A stretch of DNA of 64,000 bases, taken from positions 3,348,001 to 3,412,000 of the forward strand of contig JBAJFE010000004.1 in NCBI GenBank assembly GCA_037903355.1. Direction: 5' to 3'. The translations under genes were made by a program, and so were the position numbers. This DNA is from Trichuris trichiura (lineage: Eukaryota; Nematoda; Enoplea; Trichinellida; Trichuridae). Below the pieces are notes generated by a model. The model worked only from the letters and a program-made list of their open reading frames with translations. It made no database searches and was not told the origin of the DNA. Positions 22,387 through 33,870 of this stretch are shown piece after piece (the first letter of the stretch is position 1; every line of letters starts with the position of its first letter).

Positions 22387-25300
22387 ATGGCTACGGTTAA
22401 AATTGTTCCTCTCGGGAAGGACAATTACGACTCGTGGAAGATGCAGGCTAAAGCATATCTTATCAAGTCGGGCTCGTGGAAATATGTTAACGGAACATTT
22501 CCAAAGCCAAAAGAAGACGATGATGCTGTCGATGCTTGGATGGAGGGCGATGCCGCCGCGCAATCAGATCTAATCCTTATTGTCTGTCCTACGCAGTTGC
22601 AATCGCTGAGCATGTGTGAAACGTCGCATGATATGTGGAAGAAGTTGGAATCTATCCATCTCTCAAAGGGTCCTGCTCGGAAGATTCAAATGTTGAAAAC
22701 TCTCCTCACCAGTAGGATAAAGGAAGATGACGACATTAAGGATCTTCTGACGAACTTCTTTAATTGCGTTGACAAGCTAAAGGAGATGGGCACTGCCATC
22801 GATGACGACTTACTGTCCATCATGATGCTGCTCGTGTTACCCCCTAGCTACGACTCCTTTAGACAAGCGATGGAAGCTCGAGATGACCTTCCGAAGCCTG
22901 AGGCACTAAAGATTAAAATTCTGGAAGCAGCGGAGTCTCGGAAGTTGACAACTGGAAGATCGGATGGATCTGATGCGTTGGTCATCAAGCGGTCTGCAGC
23001 TAAAGAAAGAAATTTAGTGCGCAAAGGTCGGTACGCTGAAGATAAGCTCGAGAGATCTAAGAAAGTTGGGCCCTGCTTTGTGTGCGGAAGAGTAGGACAT
23101 AAAGCAAATCGTTGTCCGGACAGGAAGACGCGCTTTACGTCATCCGCGTCTGCACATGAAGCGAAGTCATTGCTGTTGACTGACGGCGAACGACTAGCAA
23201 GCGTCGACTCGAACATGTTGAAAAACGCTTGGTGTGTTGACAGTGGAAGCACGTCGCACATGTGCCCGACGCGGGAAGCATTTGAATTCCTAACAGGATC
23301 AGCAGTCAAAAGGTTGAGTCTTGCTGATAAAAGCTCAACCAGCGTGCGTGCAGTCGGTCGCGTCAAAATACAGGTTAGTGACGGGCAAAATCGTATCGAT
23401 CTAAACTTGGAGAAAACTCTTCTCGTTCCAAGTTTGAGTACAAATTTGATCTCTGTGAGCAAAGCCACAGACAGTGGCCATACAGTTGTCTTCACGAAGA
23501 GAAATGCTTATATTGTCGATAAAATGGGAAAAACAGTTGTCACTGCTGACCGACGAGAAGGACTTTATTATGTCCGTCAGACGATTGAAGAAGCCAGAGC
23601 TATTGCTCCAACGATGACAGCGTTAAAATTGCAAATATGGCATGAAAAATTCGGCCACTTGCATGAGTCAGCACTTAAGGAAGCGCTACGCTCCATCGGA
23701 ATAAAAATTCCGAGCAATGAAAGGCTAGGAGCCTGTGCCGTTTGTATTGCTGGAAAGATGACGCAAACACGGTTTCCTAGGGAGCAGACCGCTCGAACTA
23801 AAAAGCCACTTGAAATTTTATACTCTGATGTCTGTGGACCTATGAACACGCGATCATTAGTTGGATTGTTATACTTTGCTACATTCATCGGCGATCATAC
23901 GCTCTGGTGTGAAGTGCGACTTTCACGAAAGAAATGTGATTTGTTTAATGCCTTCCGTGAAGTTAAAGCACTTTTGGAAAGGCGCAGTGGCTGCAAACTG
24001 CTAAGCCTTCAAACTGACAACGGCGGAGAGTACTGCAACACTCAATTGAAACAGTACCTTGCAGAAAATGGCATCACACATAGGCTGTCTGTGCCTAGGA
24101 CTCCTCAGCAAAATGGAATCGCTGAGCGCAAGAACAGAACATTGGTAGAGATGGCTCGATAGATGATGATACGTTCAAAAGTTCCAATATCATTCTGGGC
24201 AGAAGCTATTAGCACAGCCAACCACATAAGAAATAAGTGTCCTTCTCGGAGCCTAAATGGCAAGTCACCATTTGAACTGTGGTTTGGAAGAAAACCTCAT
24301 ATAAGTTATTTCCGGACATTTAGGATCAAGGGCTTCGCATTGAATAAAAAGCCTGAAAAAGGAAAGTTTGATCCCAGAGGGATACTATGCACTTTTGTTG
24401 GATACTCTGAAGTTTCCAAAGGTTTTCGAGTTGTTTGGATGGAGAACGTCACGTAAGCGTTACTAGAGATTTGAAGTGTGTTGACAACTTTGGAGAAACC
24501 GAAACTGTTGCAGAATTCCTTACAGCAGAAAAGTTCACAAATGGTACCCATCATGATGACCCTCAGGACGAGGATAAGGTACGAAACGATATCGACATAC
24601 CAGTGACTAGGAATGGACAAATGAGCGTGGGTCTGTCTGCCGAACCAGTGACAGTACCTGACGAAGAAGCTCGACGAGATGCGCAAGTTCGATGGCGCGG
24701 ACGTCCCAGGTTAATCCGTACAGGAAAAAGGGGGAGACCGCGCAAGCAGTATCATTTTCGAGAGACTTCAGCTGAATGTCCAAGTGATGACACAAAAGAA
24801 GAGTCAGTTGAAAGCATGGAGAAAAATGAAACTGTCGAACGGAGCGTCGAAGCTGCTGCCATTGCTGAAATTTCATTAGCAGAGGCAATGGAAAGTCCTG
24901 ATGCTAGAGAATGGTATGATGCGATTAAAGCGGAAATTCTATCCCTTGTCGAAAATAACTATCATGGAAAGACCTTTAGATCGGCAAATCGTTGGAAGCC
25001 GATTAGTTCTGTGCAACAAATTTAAGGCAGACGGGAGTTTAGAACGTCGTAAAGCTAGGCTGGTTGCCAAAGGTTACACCCAACAACATAGCACCGATTT
25101 CAAGGAGACTTTTGCTCCTGTTGTACGTCTCAATTCAATTCGTACACTGATGGCTTTAGCTGTTGAGAAAGGTTTAACAATCCATCAACTTGATATTGCT
25201 ACTGCCTTTCTAAACGGTGACTTGGAAGAAAAAATTTTCATGCAACTACCTGATTTGCTTGAAAAGATGTTGGAGGAAATTTTACAAGAAAAGGTGCTGT

Positions 25301-26484
25301 CCAGTCAAATTCTAAACACGGCCCGTAAATGGTTGCAGCAATTGCGGAAACTGAAGTACCCTGTTTGCAAGTTGAGCAAAGCAATTTATGGTCTTAAACA
25401 AGCTAGTCGTCAATGGTACAAGAAGTTAGACGAGAAGTTGCGTTATTTAGGAATGAAGCCTTTAGAGTCAGACCCATGTGTCTATTCAGTACCAGAGACA
25501 AATGGAGCTTTGAAGCGCGTTGCAATTTATGTCGACGACACTTTTGTGCTGTCGAACGACGTCAAGTGGATAAAGGACGTTAAGACTGAACTGGCGAAGA
25601 CATTTAAGGTCCGTGATCTGGGGCCCATCAGCTATGGTCTTGGAATCCAGTTCAAACAAGATGAAAGAAAAGGAACAATCTCGATGTCCCAAAGCGTGTA
25701 TGTGCTGAATCTTCTGAAGCGTTTTGGAATGGAGAACTGCAAGCCAGCCACAACTCCTCTAGCACCCAGCTTGAAGCTGACTAAGCCACTTACGGTTAGC
25801 AAGGAAGAAATGCTCAGGTTTCCTTACCACGTGTTAATTGGAAGTCTGATGTACTTAGCGGTAGCTACGAGACCTGACATTGCATACGCTGTCAGTTCAC
25901 TTAGCCAATTCAACACTAGCTACACTGAAGAACACTGGAAGGTTGCTAAGAGAGTACTACAACATCTCAAAGGCACTTCAAATCTTGGACTCGTATACCG
26001 ACGATCAGGAAAGCCACCAATGGGTTATGCTGATGCAGATTGGGGCGGTTGTCCTGTTGACAGAAGGTCGTATACAGGATTCCTTTTCAAGTAGGGCAAT
26101 GCCGCAGTGAGTTGGGAAGCTAGAAAACAGCGTACAGTGGCGTTAAGCAGCACTGAAGCTGAATACATGAGTTTAGCTGAGACTGTTAGAGAGGCCTTAT
26201 GGATAAGGACCTTCCTTCGAGAAATTGGTAAGTCAATTGTTGAAGCAATCGATGTGTACAATGACAATTTTGGTGCTCAAATGCTTGCTCGGAATTCAGT
26301 ATTCCATGCCAGGACCAAGCATATCGACATCAACTATCACTTTGTACGTGAGACTTTGTCGCGGGGATTCGTGAACACAATGTATTTGCCCACAGAGCAA
26401 ATGCCGGCGGATATCTTAACTAAAAGACATTATTCGCCGAAGCATAGCCTCTATGTGACCCAGCTTGGGTTGAAGTCCACGTAA
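22387..26484 (+). pseudogene. copia gag-pol polyprotein pseudogene
   Basis: Starts M-A-T-V-K-I with a Gag of the UBN2 type. Zinc knuckle CFVCGRVGHKANRC at residues 230-243; protease D-S-G at residue 285; integrase H-H-C-C followed by D481, D544 and E580 (35 residues between the last two). Reverse transcriptase Y-V-D-D at 25528-25539; RNase H with A-D-A-D-W-G and S-S-T-E-A-E-Y. Breaks seen: an in-frame TAG at 24160-24162, a frame change near 24440-24456, another near 24965-24985 and an in-frame TAG at 26092-26094. It cannot make a full polyprotein. Confidence 0.93.
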
Positions 26485-26505
26485 GACAATTGTTACACAT
26501 CGATT

Positions 26506-26514
26506 AAGGGGGAG
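26506..26514 (+). other. copia polypurine tract
   Basis: AAGGGGGAG immediately before the 3' LTR, the plus-strand primer site. Confidence 0.85.
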
Positions 26515-26625
26515 TGTTGGAAATACATTGACTTTAAAGTACGTGTACATATCCTGCACATCACCAAAAACTGTCTGCTGTGTTCTGACCAATAAACGGT
26601 GTACTCTGCGTTCGAAGTTACAACA
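26515..26625 (+). repeat. copia 3' LTR (111 bp)
   Basis: Same ends as the 5' LTR. Differences are near the ACTTATACAGT/ACTTTAAAGT stretch and two further bases. Confidence 0.95.
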
Positions 26626-26793
26626 GTAGTAGCGCCCAGTCAGCGTACAAAATAGAGCAGCAAAACGCTAGCAGCGAAACGTTATCTGAGTTGGAAATAG
26701 CGCCCCACTGAAGGTGCGTTATGTCATCGTGCGTTATCTGAGAGCCGGCTGAGAACATAGATGATAAACAAAATTGGAATAAGACTAGCAGAA

Positions 26794-27551
26794 CACAGGG
26801 TGCTTCGTAACGGGATGGGATTTCATAGTGTATGGTCTTCTACGGCTTTTCCCGTTTATCTGTTGTGCTTGTATCTGTAAATTAGACGAAACAGCTGCTC
26901 TACCAACGGATGGATGAGCCGTTATTAAGAAAAATTGTACAGATGTCAATGCACTCAACTGTTTAATATCAGAGCTTTCGGAACGCTCTAGTTCCGTCGT
27001 CAGTGAGGGGGTGGACGAGGTGTTATTCTCCGAACGGTGTTATATAGGCACACGTAACAATAGGAATGGGGGGCGAGGTCAGCGGGGCAGAGAGCAACAC
27101 TTGGTTTTACTAATCAGTGGGTCCCAAGCCGAGCTAACCTCCTGTCCTTTGTCACGGTTGATGGTATCGTTATGGCGAATGTAAAGACCCTCCTCGCCGT
27201 ATAACCATACCATCAATCGTGACAAAGGACAAGAGGTTAGCTCGGCTTGGGACCCACTGATTAGTAAAACCAAGTGTTGCTCTCCGCCGCGCTGACCTCC
27301 CCCCCCATTTCCTATTGTTACGTGTGCCTATATAACACCGTTCGGAGAATAACACCTCCTCCACCACCTCACTGACGACGGAACTAGAGCGTTCCGAAAG
27401 CTCTGATATTAAACAGTTGAGTGCATTGACATCTGTACAATTTTTCTTAATAACGGCTCATCCATCCGTTGGTAGAGCAGCTGTTTCGTCTAATTTACAG
27501 ATACAAGCACAACAGATAAACGGGAAAAGCCGTAGAAGACTATACACTATG
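26794..27551. mobile_element. Large Penelope-type palindrome (758 bp)
   Basis: Arms of about 340 bp (roughly 26831-27178 and 27195-27546) are inverted copies around a ~17-bp loop. The insert is flanked by AAGACTAGCAGAA (26781-26793 and 27552-27564). Each arm carries a TATATA-like box and a CTGACGA...GAAA motif (27372-27400 on plus; 26975-27003 on minus). In copy 2 the same target holds a different, 246-bp palindrome. Confidence 0.8.
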
Positions 27552-27564
27552 AAGACTAGCAGAA

Positions 27565-28622
27565 TTCATTTCATGCTGCGTTGGCCTTCTGGTGCAATTC
27601 TTTTACTCCTCTGTTTTGCGGTTTGAGGAAAACAGCTTGCACCTTCGACAACTTGGTGGTGCGACTGTTTATGCTAACGCCAAGGCTGAAAAAGAGAAAA
27701 AGAGAGAACTGAAGTGTTTTCGCGTTCAAAATTAGTCCAGCTGAATCAGCAACGCGAACGCGCTAAAATGCTTAAAGACGGAAAACTAGAAAGTTTAGGC
27801 AACTTCCCACACCTATGCGAGAATGAAGGCTGACTAAAGAAACAGCTAACCCCGAGAAACCGAATAAATTAATCTTTATTGCAAGAGAGAATCGAGTTTT
27901 CGATACAGCTTACTTAAGAACATGAAGCAATGAACTTACCGGAAACGGGAACTTTTCTGCACTCTTTCAAGTCCAAATCTGTATTTTATACAGCTCATAC
28001 GTAAGCTGTACACAAACGAACAGACTCAGACTGCCAAACAGACACGTTGAGCACGAAGTCACAAACAAATACCTTACAATAATGCGCAGGTTAATGCCAT
28101 ACTGCACGTCAAACAAGGGAAAGAAACGATATTTTTACGCCGAATGGAAACAGTTTTTAATCCTTTTTTAAATTTTAACCGCTTTAACATATCAGCGCTT
28201 GTAAATTAATTAGCCATAGAGTACCTATGACTTGGATCTGGTTTGTCGCGAGCACATGCATGTTTCAAAATTTTACGTATAAACAAGAAGGAGACGAATG
28301 GTTAGCATAAGCTGAACATAATGACTGCAAATGTTACTTAATAGCGAATCACTGAAACTCGTAAGCTCATTCATACGACAATCATACGATGTAGCTCGAA
28401 GTCGCTGCGTTTTGCTAACGCTGGTTTCGCAAGATTTGGCCTACACTCGCGTATAAACAACGTATTCTTATTTGATTAGGCGGCGCCACACGATGTTTTA
28501 ATCTCAGGATCTCGTGCCTTGCTACCCCAGCGTCTAAGAAATGCAGGTTCCTTTCTGGCAGGCGTGTCCTTAACATGTTGTGACTTTACTATGGAGGCTA
28601 CCGGTCATCCTTTTTTGCCCTC
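27565..28622. other. No gene seen
   Basis: Shared with 61759-62816. A ~60-residue open stretch at the left (plus strand, ending F-R-V-Q-N) stays open in both copies but has many replacement changes, so it gives no sign of constraint. Confidence 0.45.
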
Positions 28623-28680
28623 ACCTAAGTCTAAGCCAAGATATAAGACCTACGCTTAGGCTTAAGGTTAGGTAAGGGCA
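28623..28680. repeat. Degenerate telomere-like repeats in inverted arrangement
   Basis: CCTAAGTCTAAGCC followed ~15 bp later by GCTTAGGCTTAAGGTTAGG, then GGGCAGGACAGGATGGC. The last block matches, inverted, the sequence bordering the main array at 29945-29961. Same site in copy 2 (62817-62873). Confidence 0.6.
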
Positions 28681-29354
28681 GGACAGGATGGCCGACAAAC
28701 TTACAGTATGGCAGTGGGGCGCCTGGGAAACAAGACCCCAATCTTACAGATTTGCTAGCCTGTTTCACGCTAAAAAATTGACACCGTTGTCTGGTCAAGT
28801 TCGCAACCGACTCAATCTCATTACTTCGTGCTTCATGAACCTTTTCGCGCTGCGCTTCTGTCCCTCTGCTACGTGCAGGAATAGAAGTGCATAAAACTTT
28901 GACGACTGAACTGCAGCAACGAAAAATTGCTTTGCTGCTACGTTTTGTGGACAACAGAACAAAGAAAAACCCTGGCCGCGCGTGATTAAGGGCCAATCCA
29001 GACTATTAGAATTCTTTGTCTTTTTAATGACTCATTTTTAACTTTTAAAGTTGTGCGTCAAATAAGAGGGCAGTGAAAAACAGCGACGCACAGGCACACG
29101 GAAGTTGGTCTGTATCGAACTGTATAATTAATAGGGTATTTTGGCCGCCTTGCAGATACTGTAGGAAGAATGAAAGTTATGTTCAACGTGTTCAAATAAT
29201 CGCATGCAGCCTAAATGAAAATCATTGCTGATTTTAAGTTCGATGCATGCAGTCTGTGCTAATGTATGCATTCAGTTTAGCGAACAGCAGTTGAAGCGTG
29301 TAACAATGTTTTCCCAGGGATCATTTATTTCTGCTCCTTGATGCTGATTGTATG
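28681..29354. other. No gene seen
   Basis: Shared with 62881-63800, apart from a hairpin insertion there. Open frames are short and not preserved. Confidence 0.45.
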
Positions 29355-29680
29355 CTATGCTGTGTCTTCTTTTTTCTTTTTTCTTTTTCTTCATACGGGG
29401 TTTTGTTTTGTTTCATACATCCAGCATTCACGGTAATGACCCCGTTCTTTAAAAAGCTACACAAAGAGACCTCACCGTCGTTATTATTCGTTTGTCGCCA
29501 CACAGGGCGGTCGGCAATAACGCTTGCGCTCCTGCTCGGCTGACTAGGGCTGGAGGAAAACGTCAACGCGGTCCTCGGTTGGACCCGACCGATGTTACCT
29601 CTGCCCAGGTTGGCTAGGAGGGAGTACTTGCTGATTAGCTGACCAACCTGGTGGCGTACTCGGTTTTATTTTTATAACCA

Positions 29681-29710
29681 CTGATGACGGGCAGCGGTTA
29701 TGCCCGAAAG
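29681..29710 (+). ncRNA. Hammerhead-like ribozyme motif (candidate)
   Basis: CTGATGA, stem CGGGC/GCCCG with a nine-base loop, GAAA. AACCA just before pairs with TGGTT just after, giving a stem-I-like closure. Stem III is absent. Confidence 0.3.
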
Positions 29711-29961
29711 CTCTGGTTTTTAATAAAGCTTTGGGTCTTGTATGTTCCCTCCCAACCGGAAGTTGAGGCGGCAACTTCAAAGCCGGTCACGTGACCATTA
29801 CTACGTCACCTGAACAATGGCTGACCTAAGCTATTGTTCACTGTGTACACATGCGAGCGATGCGTATCAGCAAACGAACGCTGCACATCTGCAAACAGTT
29901 CCCCGTTCTGCTCATTGTTTCCAAGTGCGTTCTATAACCCTGCCAGCCGTCCTGACCTGCC

Positions 29962-30109
29962 CTAGCCTAAACCTAAGCTTAAACCTAAGCCTAAGCCTAA
30001 ACCTAAGCCTAAACCTAAGCCTAAACCTAAGCCTAAGCCTAAGCCTAAACCTAAGCCTAAGCCTAAACCTAAGCCTAAGCCTAAACCTAAGCCTAAGCCT
30101 AAACCTTAA
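29962..30109 (-). repeat. Interstitial telomeric array (TTAGGC with TTAGGT variants)
   Basis: About 24 tandem hexamers read CCTAAG/CCTAAA on plus, that is TTAGGC and TTAGGT on minus. TTAGGC is the nematode telomere unit, the main taxonomic clue here. It lies within an insertion bounded by a target duplication, so it is not a chromosome end or a fusion scar at this locus. Confidence 0.93.
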
Positions 30110-30974
30110 CATGACGCGTGTTCGTTGCTGTTGTTGGGTTTTGCAGTTTAGAGCGTGGCGCAAACGACAAGAAGCATAGCGCAAAGTAACGTTATTTAGC
30201 GATCACTGAACAAGCGAGCAATGAGTAACGCAAAAAGGGAAAAAGCATACGTACTGCTAACGCAGGCGCTCACCCTGACGAAGGCGACGCGTCGATTTCG
30301 CTGCAGGCGCATCCGACGGGTTCACTCGGGTGTACCTAATCAGGCAGAAGGCATCAGTGCCTCCTTACGGTGCCTCCACTTGTCGACGGCAAGTTGTCAC
30401 TAGATCTCCGGACAGACATAACGCAGAGTGAGATTTACCCTGTCTACCAAGGCACGCCTTAGCTCGGAAAGTTGACCTGCGATGTTTTTCACGAATTCCT
30501 ACACGACGTCTCAGCTTGAACACCTGCAGGCCCCATTGTGTTTCCCGTAACTTCAATGCATGCGCACCTACTGAATTCCATCCTTTCACTAAACCTGACG
30601 ATAACGTCCGTCCGTTGCGCCGATAACAACCATTTATTACGCCGTAGATTCGCAGATAACGCTTTGAAGTATCCGCCTCAACGTCCGGTTGGGACGGAAC
30701 ATACTAGACCCAAAGCTTTTTAAAGAACGGGGTCATTACCGTGAATGCTGGATCTATGCTGTGTCTAATGTAAAAAGTTTCTTTAATTCTACGTAATCAT
30801 ACATTGCTTTCATAACACAAGACTTTTAGCTGAAGAGTTTTTTGTAATGTATTGCGTGTTCTAGCACAGCTGAACCTTGTATAGTTTTTTCTATAGTAAT
30901 AATTCCTGAATCCAGTTTCCGTCTTCCGCGATGTGCTAAAACGGAACACATTTCATAAGAAGATACAGTCAATC

Positions 30975-33580
30975 ATGAAAATATACAGTCCCGTACGAAA
31001 GCTATATTTTCAAAAGTATACAGAGTGTACGCGGAACACCCCTTCTGTCAGCTGCGAGACACTTGGAACAAGTACGTATTAAAACTGGACTAACGCAAAG
31101 ACAATTAACTTTCTACTGAAATGCAAGGACAACCAAATCTTACCCAACTGCTTCCAGTTGAAGTTGGGTAAAAACCTGAGCAACCACTGCAAATGAATCA
31201 TGTTCTCAGCAGGAATGTCCCTATTAAGAAATGAAATATGAAGAGACCGAGCAACATTGGCAAGACTACGACTGACTTACATGAGCACACTCGGCTTCAC
31301 CAGAAGGTGGCTACGGGAAGCAATTTATGAACTTTTGGTCAAACATGTTGACTTTTCCACAACAACCGTTTGCTTAGCTCAAAAACATGTAGTAAGAAAG
31401 AAATTTGTCAGCCTTCAAGTCGGACTCTCAACGACATCTTCAAGTTCCCACAGAAAAATCGCATATCGAATTACCGAGTCAGAGCTAAACACAGCGATAA
31501 TATAACTCTCTGCTCTTCCACTTTAAGTGGAAGTGAAAAGACTATACTAAGAGAAGGAATAAACTCTGTGCTGAAGTCTAAGAAACCACTCTTTCTCAAC
31601 ATCATTAATTCAGTTGAAGACAGTCTATCTTCTCTTGACCCACGGAAAGTTACACAGATTAACCGTAATTTGTCCGCGCTTATCCTAAGTCACCGCTTCA
31701 ATGCCATTCCAAACTTAAGTCGATACGAGATGAACTGCACAAGCCAACTTAAACGGCAGTCCAACAGAATTATGAACAAAGCAGATAAAGGGAATAGAAT
31801 TGTTCTACTGGATAGAACCACCTACATTGAAAAAATAACGATGATCTTGAACACCAACAGTTATGCGTTTCTGTCCAATGACCCTATCGAAACTTCCCGA
31901 AGAAACCCTCGTTTTCTTCTCATCTCATACGGCACAGAAACCAGAGAACCAGAAACCATCAAAATAGCAAAGCATCTTAAGTTCGCATCGAATTATAAAC
32001 CCCCTGAACTCCACGGTCTTCCAAAGTGCACAAACCAGAGGTTCCATTAAGGGATATAGTCTCTGCAATTAACAGCATCACTAGTGAACCCACTCGGTAT
32101 TTAAAAATGATTATCAAACCTCTAACTAGCAATGAATCGTCCTTCGTCAGAAATAGCAAATCCTTCGTCAACGAAATACGAAATTACCATCTGGACCTGG
32201 ACGAGATTCTAGTCAGTTACGACGTGAAAGAATTATTGCCAAGCATTCCAGTTTCAGACACCCTCGAAACGTTTTACAATATCCTCAATGCAGATACAGA
32301 TTTACTCAGCAGAACTAAACTAAGTTCTTTTCGTATCGTCAAGCTAGTGTCTTTCTTTCTGCACGCAGAAAAGTAATAACTTTACGCTTGATAATAAGTT
32401 CTACAGGCAATCCAGAAGAGTCCCAATGGGCAGCTCTTTATCTCCTGTATCAGCGGAAATCTTCATGGAAAGTTTTGAAAGACAAATGTTAGAAACTGTA
32501 GACAGACAAATTTAACCACGACTTTTCAAAAGATATGTAGATGACATCTTCGTAATTATACAAGATGGAAAAGAAGAACAATTTCTACACTTTCCAAACA
32601 GCATCCGCCCAAGTCAAATTGTCTTCACAATGGCAAAAGAAAAAAAATGAAACCCTTCCTTTCCTGGATGCTATGATTATTCACATAAATCAAAGACCCA
32701 AACCAGAGCATACAGAAAACCCACACACACGGATCAATACCTCAACTTCTCATCACATCATCCACAATCCGTAATGCGTGGAATCCACTCTGGAATGTTT
32801 AATAGACCAATCAGTTTATGTGATCCCGAATTTTTCCAATCAGAGCTTAACTACATTAGAAAGATTTTCTACAAGAAGGACTATCCGAAGTCTTTTGTTG
32901 ACCAGGTGTTCAAGTAGACACTTCGCAACCGCGAACTACATAGACCAAATATCTTGCCCAATACACGTTTAGTTATCCCCTATGTGGCAGGACTAGGCGA
33001 AAATATTGTCCGGCTAGGAAGACGATTAGGTTTAGGACTCTTTTTCAAAAGTTTCCTCAACCTCAGGGCAATTTTTCGTTAGGACAAAGTGTGGCATTGC
33101 TAGCCAGTGAACAGGACCCCCCATCAGGGCGCAGTGGGATGATGCCTCGCACTGCCTGACGTCGACGTCATAGTCCCTGTGGTGCAAGGGATGCAGCCCT
33201 ATCGAAGCCGCGTCTAGCGGTCGAGGTCGGCTCATCGATGATGCGCGAACGCGCTTAAGGTTACTGACCAAAGAGCCGTTCACCCCAGACTGACCCCGTA
33301 TCCGCCTATATAAGACTACGGGAACTGGGGTGTAGGGACTCTTTCCTCTATCATGTACTCGCATACATCAGTAAACAGTTCAGTAAATCGAAGCCTTCGT
33401 TCTTGGCGCAAGTTTTCTCCCATACAAAGCAAAAGCCCCAGAAAACAAAGAGACAGGGCTAGTCTACGCAATCGAATGTTCTTGTACACAGACAGACGCA
33501 GGGGTCTACCTTGGGAAAACAGGCGATACCTTGGAACACAGTGTCACTGAACATGTGAAGAAGCTTATCAGTTACAATAA
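30975..33580 (+). pseudogene. Penelope-like element: reverse transcriptase and GIY-YIG endonuclease, decayed
   Basis: Starts M-K-I-Y-S-P-V. Then an N-terminal domain (near 31100-31350), the N-K-A-D-K-G-N-R-I-V-L-L-D segment at about 31775, K-P-E-V-P-L-R and L-V-S-Y-D-V-K (32030-32230), P-M-G-S-S-L-S-P near 32425 and the catalytic Y-V-D-D at 32534-32545. A C-terminal linker ends near 33075. After a GC-rich interruption, G-V-Y-L-G-K-T-G at about 33452 marks the GIY-YIG nuclease typical of EN+ Penelope-like elements. Frame changes near 32020 and 32374 and several stops (for example near 32512) show it is dead. Confidence 0.85.
33080..33345. other. GC-rich block interrupting the Penelope-like element
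   Basis: Between the linker and the nuclease lies ~270 bp richer in G+C than its surroundings, with a TATA-like CTATATAAG at 33307. It has no open frame matching the element. Probably a nested insertion; the ends are not defined. Confidence 0.4.
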
Positions 33581-33602
33581 GGTAAAACATATTCCTGAAG
33601 TA

Positions 33603-33870
33603 GCTTTATCACGGAGAGAGTCCCGTTTAATCTGCGATAAAGCATTGAACTCCAGAGCTGTCGGGTCACTCGAGCCCCATGTTCAGCAGTCTTAAATTAA
33701 GATTATTAAATTAATTAATAGTTTAAGACCGCTGAAGACGAGTCTCGAGTGACCTGAAAGCTCAGGAGTTCAAGCCTTTATCGCACATTAAACGGGACTC
33801 TCTCCGTCATAAACCTATTTCATTATGAAAGCATGCGGTAGCGTACCAAGAAACCGCATCTTCGAAGAAA
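33603..33870 (+). repeat. Terminal palindrome of the Penelope-like element plus ORF stub
   Basis: Arms 33603-33696 and 33721-33813 are inverted copies around an AT-rich loop. The right arm contains CTGAAGA...GAAA (33732-33760). An ATG at 33825 opens M-K-A-C-G-S-V-P-R-N-R-I-F, the same stub seen at the start of the element. So the 3' repeat reaches into the next copy's ORF start, as Penelope terminal repeats can. Confidence 0.75.

Larger units (their letters stand above)
22133..26625 (+). mobile_element. Ty1/copia LTR retrotransposon, 4493 bp, copy 1 only
   Basis: Flanked by the 5-bp target duplication GTAGT (22128-22132, 26626-26630). Copy 2 keeps the uninterrupted site CGTCTGTAGTAGCGCCC near 61329-61345. 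Order: LTR, primer-binding site, gag-protease-integrase-RT-RNase H in one frame, polypurine tract, LTR. The order integrase before reverse transcriptase defines copia. The LTRs differ at about five positions of 112, so insertion is not brand new but is later than the segmental duplication (or was precisely absent from the other copy). Confidence 0.97.
29368..30753. mobile_element. 1.39-kb insertion carrying telomeric repeats, copy 1 only
   Basis: CTATGCTGTGTCT occurs at 29355-29367 and 30754-30766, a 13-bp target duplication, and copy 2 is uninterrupted there (near 63825-63840). Inverted arms link 29416-29455 with 30718-30753 and 29709-29783 with 30659-30728. A CTGATGA...GAAA motif lies at 29681-29710. 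The middle (29785-30655) holds the telomeric array and DNA I do not recognise. No reverse transcriptase inside. Confidence 0.75.
1..30930. repeat. Segmental duplication, copy 1 (visible part)
   Basis: Collinear with 38767-64000 in the same orientation. Anchors are 1/38767, the EGF exons (293/39034), the long first exon (4999/43715), the 462-bp hAT element (11585/50942), paralogue B (15955/54534), the large hAT (18230/56809) and the telomere-like patch (28623/62817). The offset rises from 38.7 to 39.4 kb through element-sized insertions, then drops where copy 1 has its own. Both ends run off the visible alignment, so the true unit edges are unknown. A tandem duplication is the simplest reading; an assembly of two haplotypes end to end is the alternative. 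Confidence 0.93.

Noticed and set aside
22848..23495. 215-residue minus-strand open frame
   Set aside because: Antisense shadow of copia gag-pol; no independent features.
27553..27770. Small conserved coding segment (61759-61929 in copy 2)
   Set aside because: Open in both copies but with many replacement changes and no start or splice context.
29962..30109. CRISPR-like or coding repeat
   Set aside because: Continuous hexamers without spacers. The long open frames rich in N-L-S-L or R-L-R-F are translations of the telomeric repeat.
29962..30109. Chromosome-fusion scar
   Set aside because: The array is in one orientation and lies inside an insertion flanked by a target duplication.
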